Assembly: GCA_019752335.1 (NCBI GenBank)
Contig: JAIEMJ010000004.1
Coordinates: 124,001 to 188,000, forward strand
From: Bryobacteraceae bacterium
GTDB lineage: Bacteria; Acidobacteriota; Terriglobia; Bryobacterales; Bryobacteraceae
DNA length: 64,000 bases
Direction of reading: 5' to 3'
Every line of letters begins with the position of its first letter. Position 1 is the first letter of the stretch. The translations under genes were made by a program, and so were the position numbers. Below the pieces are notes generated by a model. It was given only the letters and a program-made list of their open reading frames with translations. It was not told the DNA's origin and ran no database searches. This document shows, one piece after another, positions 53,844-63,925 of the stretch.

Positions 53844-54571
53844 ACTTTAATTGGAGACTCAAGCAAGCGGTCAATAGCCTGGAGGCGCCGCCCTTTCTGG
53901 AACCACGCATCCGCAACCGGATCCGTCTGGAGCCGCGGAGGCCACCTCGCCGCAGTCTTTCCGGCGTTTGGATCCCCGCGTTGAGCCTCGCCGCCGCTCT
54001 GTGTCTGGGGGTTGGCGTGGCTTACGAGCTTGGACATCTCCGCGTCACCGTGGATTCGCAGGAATCCTACATCGCGTCGATCTCCAGCAAGGTCGACGAA
54101 CTGATGCGCGTGGGCTTGGGCGACCATGTTCATTGCGCCGTGTTTCGGAAGCGAGCCCCTGCTCCGCCGCCAGTGGAGAAGTTTGTAGCGGACCTCGGTC
54201 CGCGTTACGCGGGCCTGCTTCCCGCGATCCGGCAGCATATCCCGCAGAGCTATGGAGTCGAACTCGCGCACCAGTGCCGCTATCACCAACGCAAGTTTGT
54301 TCATCTCTCGTTGACGGGCGAGGGCACGTTATTATCCATCGTGATTGCCAACAAACGGGAGGGTGAATCGTTCGAGGCCGGCTCATTCCTGCCGTCATTG
54401 GTGCGGTCGGGCATTCCGATCTACGCATCCGGCGTTCAACGGTTTGGGATCCATGCGTTCGAGGGGCGCGGGCATCTCGTGTACTTGGTTTCGGACTTAC
54501 CGAAGGACGAGAATCAGCGTTTGATGATCGCGCTTGCTCCGCCCCTGAAGGAGTTTCTCGAACGGCTGTAG
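53828..54571 (+). CDS. Putative membrane anti-sigma factor, 247 residues
   Basis: It overlaps the ECF gene by 16 bp. An N-terminal cytosolic part of about 45 residues ([27 protein letters not shown]), one membrane helix ([19 protein letters not shown]) and an extracytoplasmic domain match the layout of anti-sigma factors. The zinc motif HxxxCxxC is not present, so it is not a ZAS-type. No DNA or enzyme motif is seen. The role is inferred from position and topology. Confidence 0.7.
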   Translation: MDENVNFNWRLKQAVNSLEAPPFLEPRIRNRIRLEPRRPPRRSLSGVWIPALSLAAALCLGVGVAYELGHLRVTVDSQESYIASISSKVDELMRVGLGDHVHCAVFRKRAPAPPPVEKFVADLGPRYAGLLPAIRQHIPQSYGVELAHQCRYHQRKFVHLSLTGEGTLLSIVIANKREGESFEAGSFLPSLVRSGIPIYASGVQRFGIHAFEGRGHLVYLVSDLPKDENQRLMIALAPPLKEFLERL

Positions 54572-54674
54572 ACCAACCCTTACCTTGGCCGGCCTGGAGG
54601 TGCCGTTAAAGCGTCTCCGGGCCGCTTTGTTTTTGGGGAATAGAAGCGGCTGCTGCAGTCCTATGCGGAACATC

Positions 54675-57308
54675 ATGGTCAACGCAGAAGAACTTCGTTT
54701 GGAACAATCCCGCACCCGCATGGCTCACTGGAAGCGATGGGGGCCATACTTGAGCGAACGGGCTTGGGGTACGGTACGGGAGGACTACAGCGAACACGGC
54801 ACGGCCTGGGAATACGTCTCGCACGATCATTCGCGGTCCAAAGCCTATCGTTGGAACGAAGACGGCATCGCCGGCATCTCGGACCGTCATCAAAAGATCT
54901 GTTTCGCCGTCGCCCTGTGGAATGGACGGGATCCGATTCTCAAGGAGCGCCTGTTCGGACTCACCGGAAACGAAGGCAACCACGGTGAGGATTGCAAGGA
55001 GTGCTACTACTACCTCGACTCGACGCCAACGCACTCATACATGAAGTATCTCTACAAGTATCCGCAAGCTGCGTATCCCTACGAGCAGTTGGTGCGAGGA
55101 AATCGCGAGCGTGACAAGAGCCAGACAGAGTTCGAACTTCTGGACACCGGCGTCTTCAACGAAAGCCGGTACTTCGATGTCTTTGTCGAGTACACGAAGG
55201 AAACGCCCGAGGATATCCTGATCCGGATCACGGTGCACAACCGCGGTCCTGAGGTGGCCGCGCTTCATGTGCTGCCGACCGTTTGGTATCGCAATACCTG
55301 GTCCTGGAACGGCAGGACCCACAAGCCTTCCATGAACGCGTCGGGCGCGGACTGTATCGAAATCGAAGAGCCACACTATGGCAAGCGGTGGCTGCATTGT
55401 GACGATCCGGACCAGTTGATCTTCACGGAGAACGAGACCAACACGAGACGGCTATATGGCGACGGCTCGGGTTCGAATTATACGAAGGACAGCTTTCATG
55501 ACTACATCCTTCGGGGAGCAGAGGATCGAATCAACGCCAGACAGACCGGCACCAAAGCGGCTGCCGTCAAACAGCTTTTGATTCCCGCGGGAGCGAGCGC
55601 CACCGTCCGCCTTCGTCTCACCAATTCGCGGAACAGCGAGGCCTTTGGGTTGGCCTTTGATCGCATCATCGAGCAGCGCATCCAAGAGGCCGGCGAGTTC
55701 TATGCCCGCGCGATTCCAATGGATCTTTCGGACGACGGCCGCAACGTGATGCGGCAGGCCTTTGCCGGATTGCTTTGGTCCAAGCAGTTTTACCACTATG
55801 TGGTGCGCGAATGGCTCGATGGCGATGAATCCCAACCCGCCCCGTCACCGTCGCGAAAGAACGGCCGTAACAAAGACTGGGGGCATCTCTACAACGCCGA
55901 CGTGATCTCGATGCCCGACAAGTGGGAATACCCGTGGTACGCTGCCTGGGACCTCGCGTTTCATTGCGTACCCCTGGCGCTGGTGGATTCCGATTTCGCC
56001 AAAGAGCAACTGATGCTCATGGTTCGCGAATGGTACATGCATCCCAACGGCCAGTTGCCGGCTTACGAGTGGGCGTTCGGCGATGTCAATCCGCCCGTCC
56101 ATGCCTGGGCGGCCTGGCGCGTCTATAAGATCGAAAAGAAACGCCGCGGCGTTGGTGACCGCGTCTTTTTGCAGCGGATCTTCCACAAATTGCTTCTCAA
56201 TTTCACTTGGTGGGTCAACCGCAAGGATGCCGAAGGCCGCAACGTTTTTCAAGGAGGATTTCTCGGGCTGGACAACATTGGCGTGTTCGACCGCAGCGCC
56301 CCGTTGCCGACAGGGGGACATATCGAGCAGGCCGACGGAACCGGTTGGATGGCGATGTACAGTCTTAACCTGCTGGCCATCGCGCTCGAACTGGCCAAGG
56401 AGGATCCGGCGTACGAGGACGTAGCGAGTAAGTTCTGGGAACACTTCCTTCACATCGCGAACGCCATCAATCACCTCGGCCACGACGGAGCCAGGATGTG
56501 GGACGAAGCGGATGGTTTCTTCTACGACGTCCTGCACCTGCCCGATGACTCCCACCTGCCGTTGAAGATCCGTTCGATGGTGGGTTTGATTCCGCTCTAT
56601 GCGGTGGAGACCCTGGAGCCGGGCCTAGTCGATCGCCTGCCAGGCTTCAAACGCCGGTTGGATTGGTTCGTCCACAACCGCCCGGATCTCACCAGGAACG
56701 TCGCCTGCATGTCCACGCACGGCGAGGGTCAGCGCCGGTTGCTTTCCATCGTTGACGGCGATCAGTTGCGGCGCGTGTTGAAGTTCATGCTCGATGAGCA
56801 GGAGTTCTTATCGCCTTTTGGAGTCCGGGCGCTGTCGCGCGTCCATCGGGATTATCCGTACCGCTTGCCCGTTAACGGTGCCGAGCATCGTGTGGACTAC
56901 GAGCCGGGCGAATCCTCTTCCGGGCTGTTTGGCGGTAACTCGAATTGGCGCGGTCCGATCTGGTTCCCGGTGAACTACCTGCTCATCGAGTCGCTGCAGA
57001 AGTTCCATCACTACCTGGGCGACGAGTATCGCGTGGAATGCCCGACCGGGTCCGGCCAATTTCTGACCCTGAGCGAAGTGGCGGCGGAATTGTCGCGGCG
57101 GCTCACCCGGATCTTTCTTCGGGACGAGACCGGCGCGCGTCCGGTGCATGGCCCCGGCTCGCATCCCTATCGCGACGATCCGCATTGGCGAGACCTTGTC
57201 CTGTTCTACGAGTACTTTCACGGCGACGAAGGCGGAGGCGTGGGAGCCAGCCATCAGACCGGATGGACAGGGCTTGTGGCCAAGCTTCTGCAACAGAGCG
57301 GGGAATAG
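54675..57308 (+). CDS. GH63/MGH1-like glucosidase, large
   Basis: A protein of 877 residues, starting at ATG 54675 ([39 protein letters not shown]). The motifs [28 protein letters not shown], and [17 protein letters not shown] are typical of the alpha/alpha toroid glucosidases in the GH63 and related families. There is no signal peptide. It probably cleaves an alpha-glucoside in the cytosol. Its neighbours include a glycogen debranching enzyme fragment at 58.2 kb, so glycogen or trehalose turnover is plausible. Confidence 0.82.
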   Translation: MVNAEELRLEQSRTRMAHWKRWGPYLSERAWGTVREDYSEHGTAWEYVSHDHSRSKAYRWNEDGIAGISDRHQKICFAVALWNGRDPILKERLFGLTGNEGNHGEDCKECYYYLDSTPTHSYMKYLYKYPQAAYPYEQLVRGNRERDKSQTEFELLDTGVFNESRYFDVFVEYTKETPEDILIRITVHNRGPEVAALHVLPTVWYRNTWSWNGRTHKPSMNASGADCIEIEEPHYGKRWLHCDDPDQLIFTENETNTRRLYGDGSGSNYTKDSFHDYILRGAEDRINARQTGTKAAAVKQLLIPAGASATVRLRLTNSRNSEAFGLAFDRIIEQRIQEAGEFYARAIPMDLSDDGRNVMRQAFAGLLWSKQFYHYVVREWLDGDESQPAPSPSRKNGRNKDWGHLYNADVISMPDKWEYPWYAAWDLAFHCVPLALVDSDFAKEQLMLMVREWYMHPNGQLPAYEWAFGDVNPPVHAWAAWRVYKIEKKRRGVGDRVFLQRIFHKLLLNFTWWVNRKDAEGRNVFQGGFLGLDNIGVFDRSAPLPTGGHIEQADGTGWMAMYSLNLLAIALELAKEDPAYEDVASKFWEHFLHIANAINHLGHDGARMWDEADGFFYDVLHLPDDSHLPLKIRSMVGLIPLYAVETLEPGLVDRLPGFKRRLDWFVHNRPDLTRNVACMSTHGEGQRRLLSIVDGDQLRRVLKFMLDEQEFLSPFGVRALSRVHRDYPYRLPVNGAEHRVDYEPGESSSGLFGGNSNWRGPIWFPVNYLLIESLQKFHHYLGDEYRVECPTGSGQFLTLSEVAAELSRRLTRIFLRDETGARPVHGPGSHPYRDDPHWRDLVLFYEYFHGDEGGGVGASHQTGWTGLVAKLLQQSGE

Positions 57309-57338
57309 ATTTTCCGCGGCAGGGATTCTTCGAACATC

Positions 57339-58193
57339 ATGACGAAACTCAAAACACTCGCCTCTCTCCTTCTGGCCGCGGCTTCCATAAACGCGGCCAC
57401 GGTCGCCGATCGACAATCCATCACCCTTGAAGGGGCTCGCAAAGCGTTGGCACGAACCATCGCCGAAGCGCGACGCTTGAACACCACCGGCGCCTTCGCG
57501 GTGGTTGATGAAGGCGGAAACTTGCTTTTACTGGAACGTCTTGACGGAACTTTTGCCGCCAGTTCCAATGTCGCCCTCGGCAAAGCGCGGACGGCTGCAC
57601 TCTTCCAGAAACCGACGCGCTCCTTCGAGGAAGTCGTCAATAAAGGCCGCGCTTCGATGATTGCGCTGAGCGGAGGCGCGCTCGATCAGTTCACTCCGTT
57701 ACAAGGCGGTGTGCCGCTGCTTTCGGCCGGGCAAGTCGTTGGCGCAATCGGTGTGAGCGGCGCCGCCAGCGCAGCCCAGGATGAGGAGCTTGCGACGCTC
57801 GGCGCGAAGACCTTCGAAGCTCCGCCCGCTCCGGTGACCTTCTTCGCTCACGAGAAAGTGGAACAAGCTTTCGCCCAGGGCGCTGTACTGTTCGATCAAA
57901 GCGAGAAATACATGGTGCATGCCAGCCGCCGGACCCAACCCGGAATGGCGGAAATCCACACGGAGGATGCCGATATCGTCTACGTTCTTGATGGAACTGC
58001 AACATTCGTCACCGGAGGCAAAGCCCTGGATGCCAAGGCGACCGGTGCCGGCGAGATGCGGGGCCGCGCGATTGAGGGCGGCGAGGTGCATCAGCTCAAG
58101 AAGGGCGACGTCGTGATCGTGCCTGCCGGCGTTCCGCACTGGTTCAAGGAAGTTTCAGATCCGTTTCTCTACTACGTGGTGAAGGCCCGGTAA
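57339..58193 (+). CDS. HbpS/GlcG-like domain fused to a cupin, secreted
   Basis: A 284-residue protein with a signal peptide (LASLLLAAASINAAT). Residues about 25-155 are a GlcG/HbpS domain (TLEGARKALARTIAEA, GAFAVVDEGGNLLLLERLD, GKARTAALFQKPTRSFE). From about 165 a cupin follows (YMVHASRRTQPGMAEIHTEDADIVYVLDG, VIVPAGVPHWF with metal His). It starts 30 bp after the glucosidase gene. A binding or sensing role for a small molecule or heme is possible. Confidence 0.82.
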   Translation: MTKLKTLASLLLAAASINAATVADRQSITLEGARKALARTIAEARRLNTTGAFAVVDEGGNLLLLERLDGTFAASSNVALGKARTAALFQKPTRSFEEVVNKGRASMIALSGGALDQFTPLQGGVPLLSAGQVVGAIGVSGAASAAQDEELATLGAKTFEAPPAPVTFFAHEKVEQAFAQGAVLFDQSEKYMVHASRRTQPGMAEIHTEDADIVYVLDGTATFVTGGKALDAKATGAGEMRGRAIEGGEVHQLKKGDVVIVPAGVPHWFKEVSDPFLYYVVKAR

Positions 58194-58197
58194 GCTT

Positions 58198-58488
58198 ATG
58201 AAGCTCGAATCCGCACGAAGGCTGGAATGGTTGGAGACAAACGGTCTCGGAGGCTTCGCGTCCTCCACCCTCATCGGTATGAACACCCGTCGGTACCACG
58301 GCTTGCTCGTGGCGGCCACTAAGCTGCCGGTGGGGCGAGCCGTTCTTTTGTCGAAGCTGGAAGAGTCCATCGTGGTCAACGGCGAGCGCTTCGAACTGGG
58401 GACGAATCAATACCCCGGTGCGGTTCATCCCGGCGGCTATCGGTTTCTAGAGGATTTCCGGCCGGATCCATTTCCAACCTTCCGCTTT
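58198..58488 (+). pseudogene. Glycogen debranching enzyme, N-terminal fragment only
   Basis: The first 97 residues match the start of amylo-alpha-1,6-glucosidase-type proteins: EWLETNGLGGFASSTLIGMNTRRYHGLLVAA, then ERFELGTNQYPGAVHPGGY and a PFPTFRF end. Beyond about 58488 the open frame continues only as antisense of the next gene. A full enzyme is roughly 650-700 residues, so almost 90 percent is missing. The start overlaps no other gene and lies 4 bp after the cupin gene. Confidence 0.8.
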
Positions 58489-59898
58489 CGGGTGCGCGCG
58501 GTCAAATGTCAGCCCGTTGGAACCCGGCTGTCCGTACTCGCCAATGTCGGAGCCCGCATACCCACTCGGCTTGCGGAACACACTCAGTTCGCCGGCTACG
58601 GCAATCGAGGCGCCTGGCTTGTAGCGGTAGATCGTATTCGCGTTGGGATCGCTGAAAAGAAGATGACCGTCCTTTCGCGACCACACCGGACCTTCCGTGA
58701 ATTGGAAGCCCTCAGCGAGTTTGAAGATCTTCGGATTATGGGGCACAATCGCGTCGATTGCGGGATCGAGCCGGGTCACTTCCACGTTCACCTCGGCCGG
58801 CTGAATCGCGAGCGGGCCGGGCTCAGCTCGATAGAATCCAAGCTTCGCGTAGCGCATGAAGATGAAGTTCGTCGGAGGATTGGAAAGCGGACCGTTGCCT
58901 CCAAACACCGCCAGTTGGATCTTCTGCCCAGGCTTCGCGTTGCGTGCAATCACCAGGCGGTTGCCGGCATTCCAACCGGAAACCACCGAGCCGCCCGTTT
59001 GCCCAAAGGCGCGTGTCAGTTCGCCGTCGACCCAAATTTCCGCGTAGTCGTCGACCGAAGTTTCGAACACGATGGTCGACCCGGCCGGATCGAAGTCCCC
59101 GATGGCCTGCGGAATGGTCAAGTTGATGCGGTACCAGGCGAACGACAGCCTGCCGTTGCCCCGACGCTGTTCCAGGCTGGTCGGCGGAATCTGGGACCAA
59201 GAGGAATCGTCGAAGCCGGCGGCGCCCGCGTGCGGCGCCAACTCATAGGTCCTCACCGGTGCGCCGGTTGGTTGCCCTTCCTCGTCGGGAGCCCGGAATT
59301 CGGTCTCGACAATGTGCGTGTCGTGATAGCGCCACTGGCCGCGCACAAGTTGCGCGCCCTGATCCGTCGCCAGATCGATCGTGGCGTTGGCCGGGCCGGT
59401 TGGCAACCCCGCCACGCCTTTCAGGGCAGCTTGCACCGACGCCGCGCCGGCCTTCGCGATGTCCTCATCTTCTTGGGGGGTGTTGCCGCTTACGCCGATC
59501 GCGCCGATCACTTTGCCATCGAGAAAAATAGGGACTCCGCCTTGCAGCGGCGTGGCTCCGGGCAATGCGAGGGCGGCGATGCGTCCGCTTCTGATCTGCT
59601 CTTCGAACTCGCGGCTCGGGCGGCGAAAGATGGCAGCCGTGCGGGTCTTTCCGATGCCGACCTCGACACTGGCGACCTGGGTGTCGTCCAGTCGATGCAA
59701 GAGCAGTGGATGCCCACCATCGTCGACGACGGCGATCACCACGGTGGAACCCCGCCGGTTTGCTTCCGCCTCAGCCGCCGCGGCGGCTTGCTTGGCCATA
59801 TCCAATGTCAGGATCTTTTTCGACGGCGCTTCTGCCTGCATTGGGCAGGCGAAGGCCGCAAGGAACGGTAACAAGAATCGAAGGTGCTGTTTCATCAA
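58447..59898 (-). pseudogene. HbpS/GlcG-like plus sandwich domain plus SMP-30-like domain, 3' end lost
   Basis: The frame starts at 59898 with a signal peptide (LRFLLPFLAAFACPMQA), then a GlcG/HbpS domain (TLDMAKQAAAAAEAEANRRG, AVVDDGGHPLLLHRLD), a beta-sandwich like a sugar-binding module (SFAWYRINLTIPQAI, YAEIWVDGELTRAFG), and the first part of an SMP-30/gluconolactonase propeller (LAEGFQFTEGPVWSRKDGHLLFSD). Homology stops at about 58501 with GSNGLTFD. The last 17 residues are antisense of the debranching fragment. The propeller lacks most of its blades. Confidence 0.75.
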
Positions 59899-60401
59899 GA
59901 TACTCCTGGCACGCTTATCCGTCTACGCACAGTGTTATTCCACAGAAGCCCTTGCGGTCGGCATTAGGCTCACGCAAATTCCCGGAATAAACGGGAGGCT
60001 TGGGAGACTTGTCCATGTAAGTTCTGGCATTGTTCGGCTCCAGGGTTCGATCAAACGCAACATGGGACGGAGAAGGCCGAGTCTCGTACGATCAGCGCGG
60101 CGCATGCTTCGGCCCTGATCGTGGTGCGGCTGGGAACTGCGAGCATGGCACCCGTGCGGGCACGGCCAGCTTGGCCCTCTGAACGATTCCGCCCCACAGC
60201 AACAAGTGACGCTGCGGAGTTGCGCGGGTTCATCAGCGCACAGGTGGGCGGACTGACCAAACTGCAGGTCCCGCACGAAACGCAGTCACTCCGATCCGGA
60301 ACGCCGAAGGAAAGGTGAATCCGCGCTTTCAGATCACGACGCCCAGCGATACCCTGGCAAGCTGCTTTTCCACGACCCCGTCCGCGCACGCGTGTCCAAG
60401 G
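59899..60401. other. 503-bp region without a recognisable gene
   Basis: The stretch upstream of the HbpS-type gene shows no convincing gene. Short open frames on both strands have no family features, signal peptide or ribosome site. Promoter sequences for the leftward gene at 59898 may lie in the first 60-80 bases. The rest appears to be debris next to the remnants at 60.4-60.8 kb. Confidence 0.5.
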
Positions 60402-60776
60402 TCAATGGCCCAGGCAGAGCGTGCAGTCGGGGCCGGTGAACATGCGGGCGGCGAGTCTGTCGCCTTTTAGGCGCCAGTTTAGGTAACTCACCGCTACGGG
60501 GCCGAGGATGCCGCCGTTTGGCTCGCGGTACGTGCCGGTATGGCCCATCCCTTCGCGCCAGGCGAAGAGCACGGGCACTTGGCCCAAGCGTGCGAAATCG
60601 TCTTTGGCGGCCAGGTTCACCCCGGCGTTCACCAGTCCCCTGGCGAGGCTGCGTTGGCTCGGCGGGAACCACGCGGCCAGGGCCTTGAAGACAGCTGGGA
60701 AGTTGGCGCCTTCGGCGAAGCCGAGCAGCGCGCGCCACAGGGCGAATTGACTGGCGTTGGTGACACTGGCGTGCAT
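60402..60776 (-). pseudogene. Fused remnants of an MFS transporter and an esterase
   Basis: An accidental open frame joins two scraps. From 60776 to about 60611 it reads NASQFALWRALLGFAEGANFPAVFKALAAWFPPS, a middle segment of a hexuronate/anion MFS transporter. From about 60608 it reads VLFAWREGMGHTGTYREPNGG, LNWRLKGD and MFTGPDCTLC, the C-terminal end of an alpha/beta-hydrolase (acetylxylan-esterase or dienelactone-hydrolase type), cut before its natural end. Neither part is functional. Confidence 0.65.
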
Positions 60777-60846
60777 GACGGACCTGGGGGGCCGTCCTAC
60801 AATTACGGCGGGGTTGGTGCTTCGGTATCCTAAAGAGCAGGCCCCG

Positions 60847-61341
60847 ATGCCCTCAAACGTAGTCGCTATCTATCCCGGATCTTTTGACCCCATCACCAAT
60901 GGCCATCGCGACATCATTGAGCGCGGCCACAAGCTGGTGGGAAGGCTGATTGTCGGGGTGTTGCGCAACGAAGCCAAGCAGCCTTTGTTTAGTGTGGAAG
61001 AGCGCGTGGAGATGCTCCGCGAGGTGGTGCGGCCCTATAGCAACGTCGAAGTTACGTCGTTTAATGGCCTGCTGGTGCATTTTGCCACCCAGCAAGGCGC
61101 CACGGTGATCTTCCGCGGCATCCGCGCGATTTCGGATTATGAGCATGAGTTGCAGATGGCGCTGATGAACCGGCGCTTGCAGCCGCGCATCGAAACCGTC
61201 TTTCTGATGGCGGGCGAGCAGTATTCTTTTGTCAGTTCCCGGCTGGTGAAAGAGGTGATTCGGTTGGACGGGAATATCAGCGGGCTGGTGCCGCCTTTGG
61301 TGGAAGACCGGTTGCGGAAAAAGGTTAAAGGAGATGTCTAG
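60847..61341 (+). CDS. coaD: Phosphopantetheine adenylyltransferase
   Basis: A 164-residue enzyme of coenzyme A synthesis. The start at 60847 gives MPSNVVAIYPGSFDPITNGH with the T/HxGH nucleotidyltransferase motif. Later motifs are RNEAKQPLFSVEERV, FRGIRAISDYEHELQMALMN, and the YSFVSSRLVKEV signature. It is the first gene of the operon at the right flank and overlaps the aminotransferase start by 8 bp. A TACAAT box at 60798-60803 may be the -10. Confidence 0.96.
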   Translation: MPSNVVAIYPGSFDPITNGHRDIIERGHKLVGRLIVGVLRNEAKQPLFSVEERVEMLREVVRPYSNVEVTSFNGLLVHFATQQGATVIFRGIRAISDYEHELQMALMNRRLQPRIETVFLMAGEQYSFVSSRLVKEVIRLDGNISGLVPPLVEDRLRKKVKGDV

Positions 61342-62530
61342 CGTGGAAGCCCAATCGTTCCTTTCGGAACGCAATGCGTTAATCAGTGTTTCGTCGACCA
61401 TGAAGGTGGCCGCCGAAGCCGACCGGCTACGCCGGGAAGGGGCCGACGTCGTCGACTTCAGCGTCGGCGAGCCGGACTTCCCCACTCCCGACAACGTCAA
61501 GCAAGCCGCCATTGACGCCATTCATGGCAACTTCACCAAGTACACGCCCGCCGCCGGCATTGTCGAACTGAAGCAGGCCATCGTGGACCGCCATCGCGCC
61601 GACTACGGCACGAACTACGCCCCCACCGAGTGCGTCGTCACCGTGGGTGGCAAGCACGGCATCTTTAACCTCACGCAGACGGTGCTCAACCACGGCGACG
61701 AGGCCATCATCCCGATTCCTTACTGGGTGACCTTTAAGGACGTCGTGAACTACGCGGGCGCCAAGTGCGTGTTTGCGCAAACGAACGAAGACGAGGGCTT
61801 CGTGCTGACGGCGGCGATCCTGGAGCGTTACATCACGCCCAAGACGAAGCTGGTGGTGGTGAACTCGCCCAACAATCCTTCGGGCAGCGTGATGGCGCGC
61901 GAAGAATTCGAGAAGATCTTCTGGCTGGCCAAGAAACATGGCTTCCTGCTGATGACCGACGAATGCTACTGCCGCTTCCTCTACGAAGACGAGCCGTTCT
62001 CGATTGCCTCCATGCCGGACGCAAAGGAGAATGTCGTGGTCTGCGGCTCGCTCTCGAAGACCTACGCGATGACCGGTTGGCGCATCGGCTTTACGCTGTC
62101 GACGCCGGCGCTCGCGACGGCGATGACGAAGCTCGCCAGCCACTCCACGTCCAATCCCACGTCGATCGCGCAGAAGGCGGCCGTGGAAGCGGTGCGCGGT
62201 CCGCAGGACTCGATCTTGACGATGATGGCCGAATACCGGCGGCGCCGGCAGTTCGTGGTGGAGCGCTTGCGCCAGATGCCGGGCGTGAAGACGCAGATGC
62301 CGCGCGGCGCGTTCTACGCCTATCCGAACCTGGGCAGCGTGCTGGGCAAGCCCGGCACGGAAACGCCTTTCGCCTTTGCCGAGACACTGCTGAAGGAAGA
62401 GCAGGTGGCCACCGTGCCTGGCGAAGCCTTCGGTACGGACGCCCATATCCGCATCTCCTACGCGACGTCGATGGAGCAGATCGCCAAGGGGCTCGACCGC
62501 TTGGAGCGCTTCATTCGTGCCCGTGTCTAA
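61334..62530 (+). CDS. Aspartate-type pyridoxal phosphate aminotransferase
   Basis: A 398-residue class I aminotransferase of the AspB/prephenate-type branch: VDFSVGEPDFPTPDNV, FTKYTPAAGIVELK, NSPNNPSGSVM, and the PLP lysine in CGSLSKTYAMTGWRIGF, with the final Arg in AFGTDAHIRISYA. It probably transaminates aspartate and perhaps prephenate. It overlaps coaD by 8 bp and the isomerase by 14 bp. Confidence 0.9.
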   Translation: MSSVEAQSFLSERNALISVSSTMKVAAEADRLRREGADVVDFSVGEPDFPTPDNVKQAAIDAIHGNFTKYTPAAGIVELKQAIVDRHRADYGTNYAPTECVVTVGGKHGIFNLTQTVLNHGDEAIIPIPYWVTFKDVVNYAGAKCVFAQTNEDEGFVLTAAILERYITPKTKLVVVNSPNNPSGSVMAREEFEKIFWLAKKHGFLLMTDECYCRFLYEDEPFSIASMPDAKENVVVCGSLSKTYAMTGWRIGFTLSTPALATAMTKLASHSTSNPTSIAQKAAVEAVRGPQDSILTMMAEYRRRRQFVVERLRQMPGVKTQMPRGAFYAYPNLGSVLGKPGTETPFAFAETLLKEEQVATVPGEAFGTDAHIRISYATSMEQIAKGLDRLERFIRARV

Positions 62531-63317
62531 CGCGTCTCACCAGGCGCCGGTGCGGCTCGCCGAGAGCTTTCACAACAAAGTGTGGGGCAGCCCGGCGCTC
62601 TCGCCGTGGTTCCCCGCACACGACGGCGGCACGGTGGGCGAAGTATGGCTCACGCACCAGCCGCCCTTGCCGTTGCTCTTCAAGTTCCTCTTCACCACGG
62701 AACGGCTCTCGATCCAGGTCCACCCCGGCGACGACTACGCGGACCAGCACGAGAGTTCGCGCGGCAAGACGGAGATGTGGCACATCCTGCGCGCGGCGCC
62801 CGGCGCGGAGATCGCGTTGGGCTTTCGCCATGCGGTGACGCGCGAGCAGGCTGTACAGGCGGCACAGGATGGTTCGATTCTGGAACTGCTGAACTGGGTC
62901 CCGGTGCAGGCGGGCGAGAATTACTTCGTGCCGGCGGGGACGGTTCACGCGATTGGGGCAGGCATAGCGCTCTGCGAAATCCAGCAGCAGTCCGACGTGA
63001 CATACCGGCTGTACGACTATGGCCGTCCGCGCGAGCTGCATCTCGAGAAGGGCTTCGCGGTCTCTGACTTCGGACCTTACGACGGCCGGCGTAGCAAGGT
63101 CCGCTGCCCGTACTTCGCGACGGAAGAGATCGCCTTCACTGGCCGCCTGAGCCTGAGAACCGGCGCCGAACTCACCGCCCTGCTGATGCTGGAGGGCGAA
63201 GGCGTCATCGACGGCGCCCGCTTCCGCCAAGGTCAAGGTTGGCTGCTACCGCTGGATGGCCAGGTGGTGCTGGAAGCGTCAACGCCCGTCCGGCTCTTAC
63301 AAGTCATCGAGCCTTGA
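62517..63317 (+). CDS. manA: Mannose-6-phosphate isomerase, class I type
   Basis: A 266-residue zinc enzyme in the short form common in Acidobacteria. The start is GTG at 62517, or at 62523. Zinc ligands are in SIQVHPGDDYA (Gln, His), KTEMWHIL (Glu) and PAGTVHAIGAGIALCEIQQQSDVTYRLYDY (His). It interconverts mannose-6-phosphate and fructose-6-phosphate for activated mannose. It is the last gene of the coaD operon. Confidence 0.88.
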   Translation: MPVSNASHQAPVRLAESFHNKVWGSPALSPWFPAHDGGTVGEVWLTHQPPLPLLFKFLFTTERLSIQVHPGDDYADQHESSRGKTEMWHILRAAPGAEIALGFRHAVTREQAVQAAQDGSILELLNWVPVQAGENYFVPAGTVHAIGAGIALCEIQQQSDVTYRLYDYGRPRELHLEKGFAVSDFGPYDGRRSKVRCPYFATEEIAFTGRLSLRTGAELTALLMLEGEGVIDGARFRQGQGWLLPLDGQVVLEASTPVRLLQVIEP

Positions 63318-63542
63318 AGCTGCCTTCCGAGGTGGTTTCTGGCCCTCATGACGCGCGCGGCGCACCCCAGCCCATCGCGTGAGCGATGGGGCGCGTTTCG
63401 ACGCTTATCCGCGAAAGCGCCAATAAAACAGCTATATTCTGCGTAGGTGGCCCATCGCTCAGCTCAGCTGAGTCTAAGTCTAGGACTTACGGTCGGGGTT
63501 CGTTTGGGGCGCCCGTTTTTTCTGAGCCGCTCAAGCGGCGGG
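63318..63542. repeat. Gap between convergent genes with hairpin repeats
   Basis: The perfect 8-bp hairpin CCCATCGC-GTGA-GCGATGGG lies at 63371-63390. Its core (63372-63389) is the reverse complement of 4711-4728. A partial copy of the arm (CCCATCGCTC) is at 63451-63460. The 13-mer GTCGGGGTTCGTT at 63492-63504 also occurs at 4904-4916. A palindrome GCCGCTCAAGCGGC is at 63524-63537. A T run (TTTTTT near 63515) precedes it. The features suggest a REP-like element or a two-way terminator. Confidence 0.6.
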
Positions 63543-63854
63543 CTATGCCGCCGGCGGCAAGGCATACGGGGCTGACCCGAGGGTACTCTTGGGCATCGCG
63601 ATCCAGGCGATGACGTAGCCGAGCAGGCCGAAGCCGCCCGCGATCACCATCGTGAGGAGAATGATGCGGATCAGCGTCACGTCGACGTTCAGGTAGTTCG
63701 CGAGCCCGGCGCACACTCCGGCGATCTTCTTGTTCGCCATGTCGCGTTCCAGGCGTTTCGTCCGCACCCCGCCGTCGAATCGCAGTTGCTTTCCGCATTG
63801 CGAGCAGAAGCTCGCCATCGCCGTCGTCTCGCCGCCGCAGTTTGTGCAGAACAT
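63543..63854 (-). CDS. Zinc-ribbon plus PspC-domain protein
   Basis: A 103-residue protein. ATG 63854 is preferred over a GTG at 63863 because GAGGTG (complement of 63861-63866) sits six bases before it. The N-terminal zinc ribbon has CTNCGG and CSQCGK. A PspC domain follows: KKIAGVCAGLANYLNVDVTLIRIILLTMVIAGGFGLLGYVIAWIAMP, with one long membrane hairpin. It is likely a small envelope-stress or membrane-linked regulator. It faces the isomerase gene. Confidence 0.9.
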   Translation of the reverse strand: MFCTNCGGETTAMASFCSQCGKQLRFDGGVRTKRLERDMANKKIAGVCAGLANYLNVDVTLIRIILLTMVIAGGFGLLGYVIAWIAMPKSTLGSAPYALPPAA

Positions 63855-63925
63855 TTGGGTCACCTCGGAAGGAAGTACGCCGCACGGACCCTGATTGTTC
63901 CCACAGGCGTGCTAAAAATCTAAGG

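Noticed and set aside
58489-59871. Long plus-strand frame continuing from the debranching enzyme start
   Set aside because: Beyond about 58488 it is antisense to the HbpS/SMP-30 gene and has no homology of its own.
60040-60060. GGTTCGAT near 60047 as a possible right attachment site matching tRNA-Gln
   Set aside because: It matches the T-loop over only a few bases and does not continue into the acceptor stem.
61427-62446. 339-codon minus-strand frame inside the aminotransferase gene
   Set aside because: A shadow frame with low-complexity Arg/His-rich text and no start signals.
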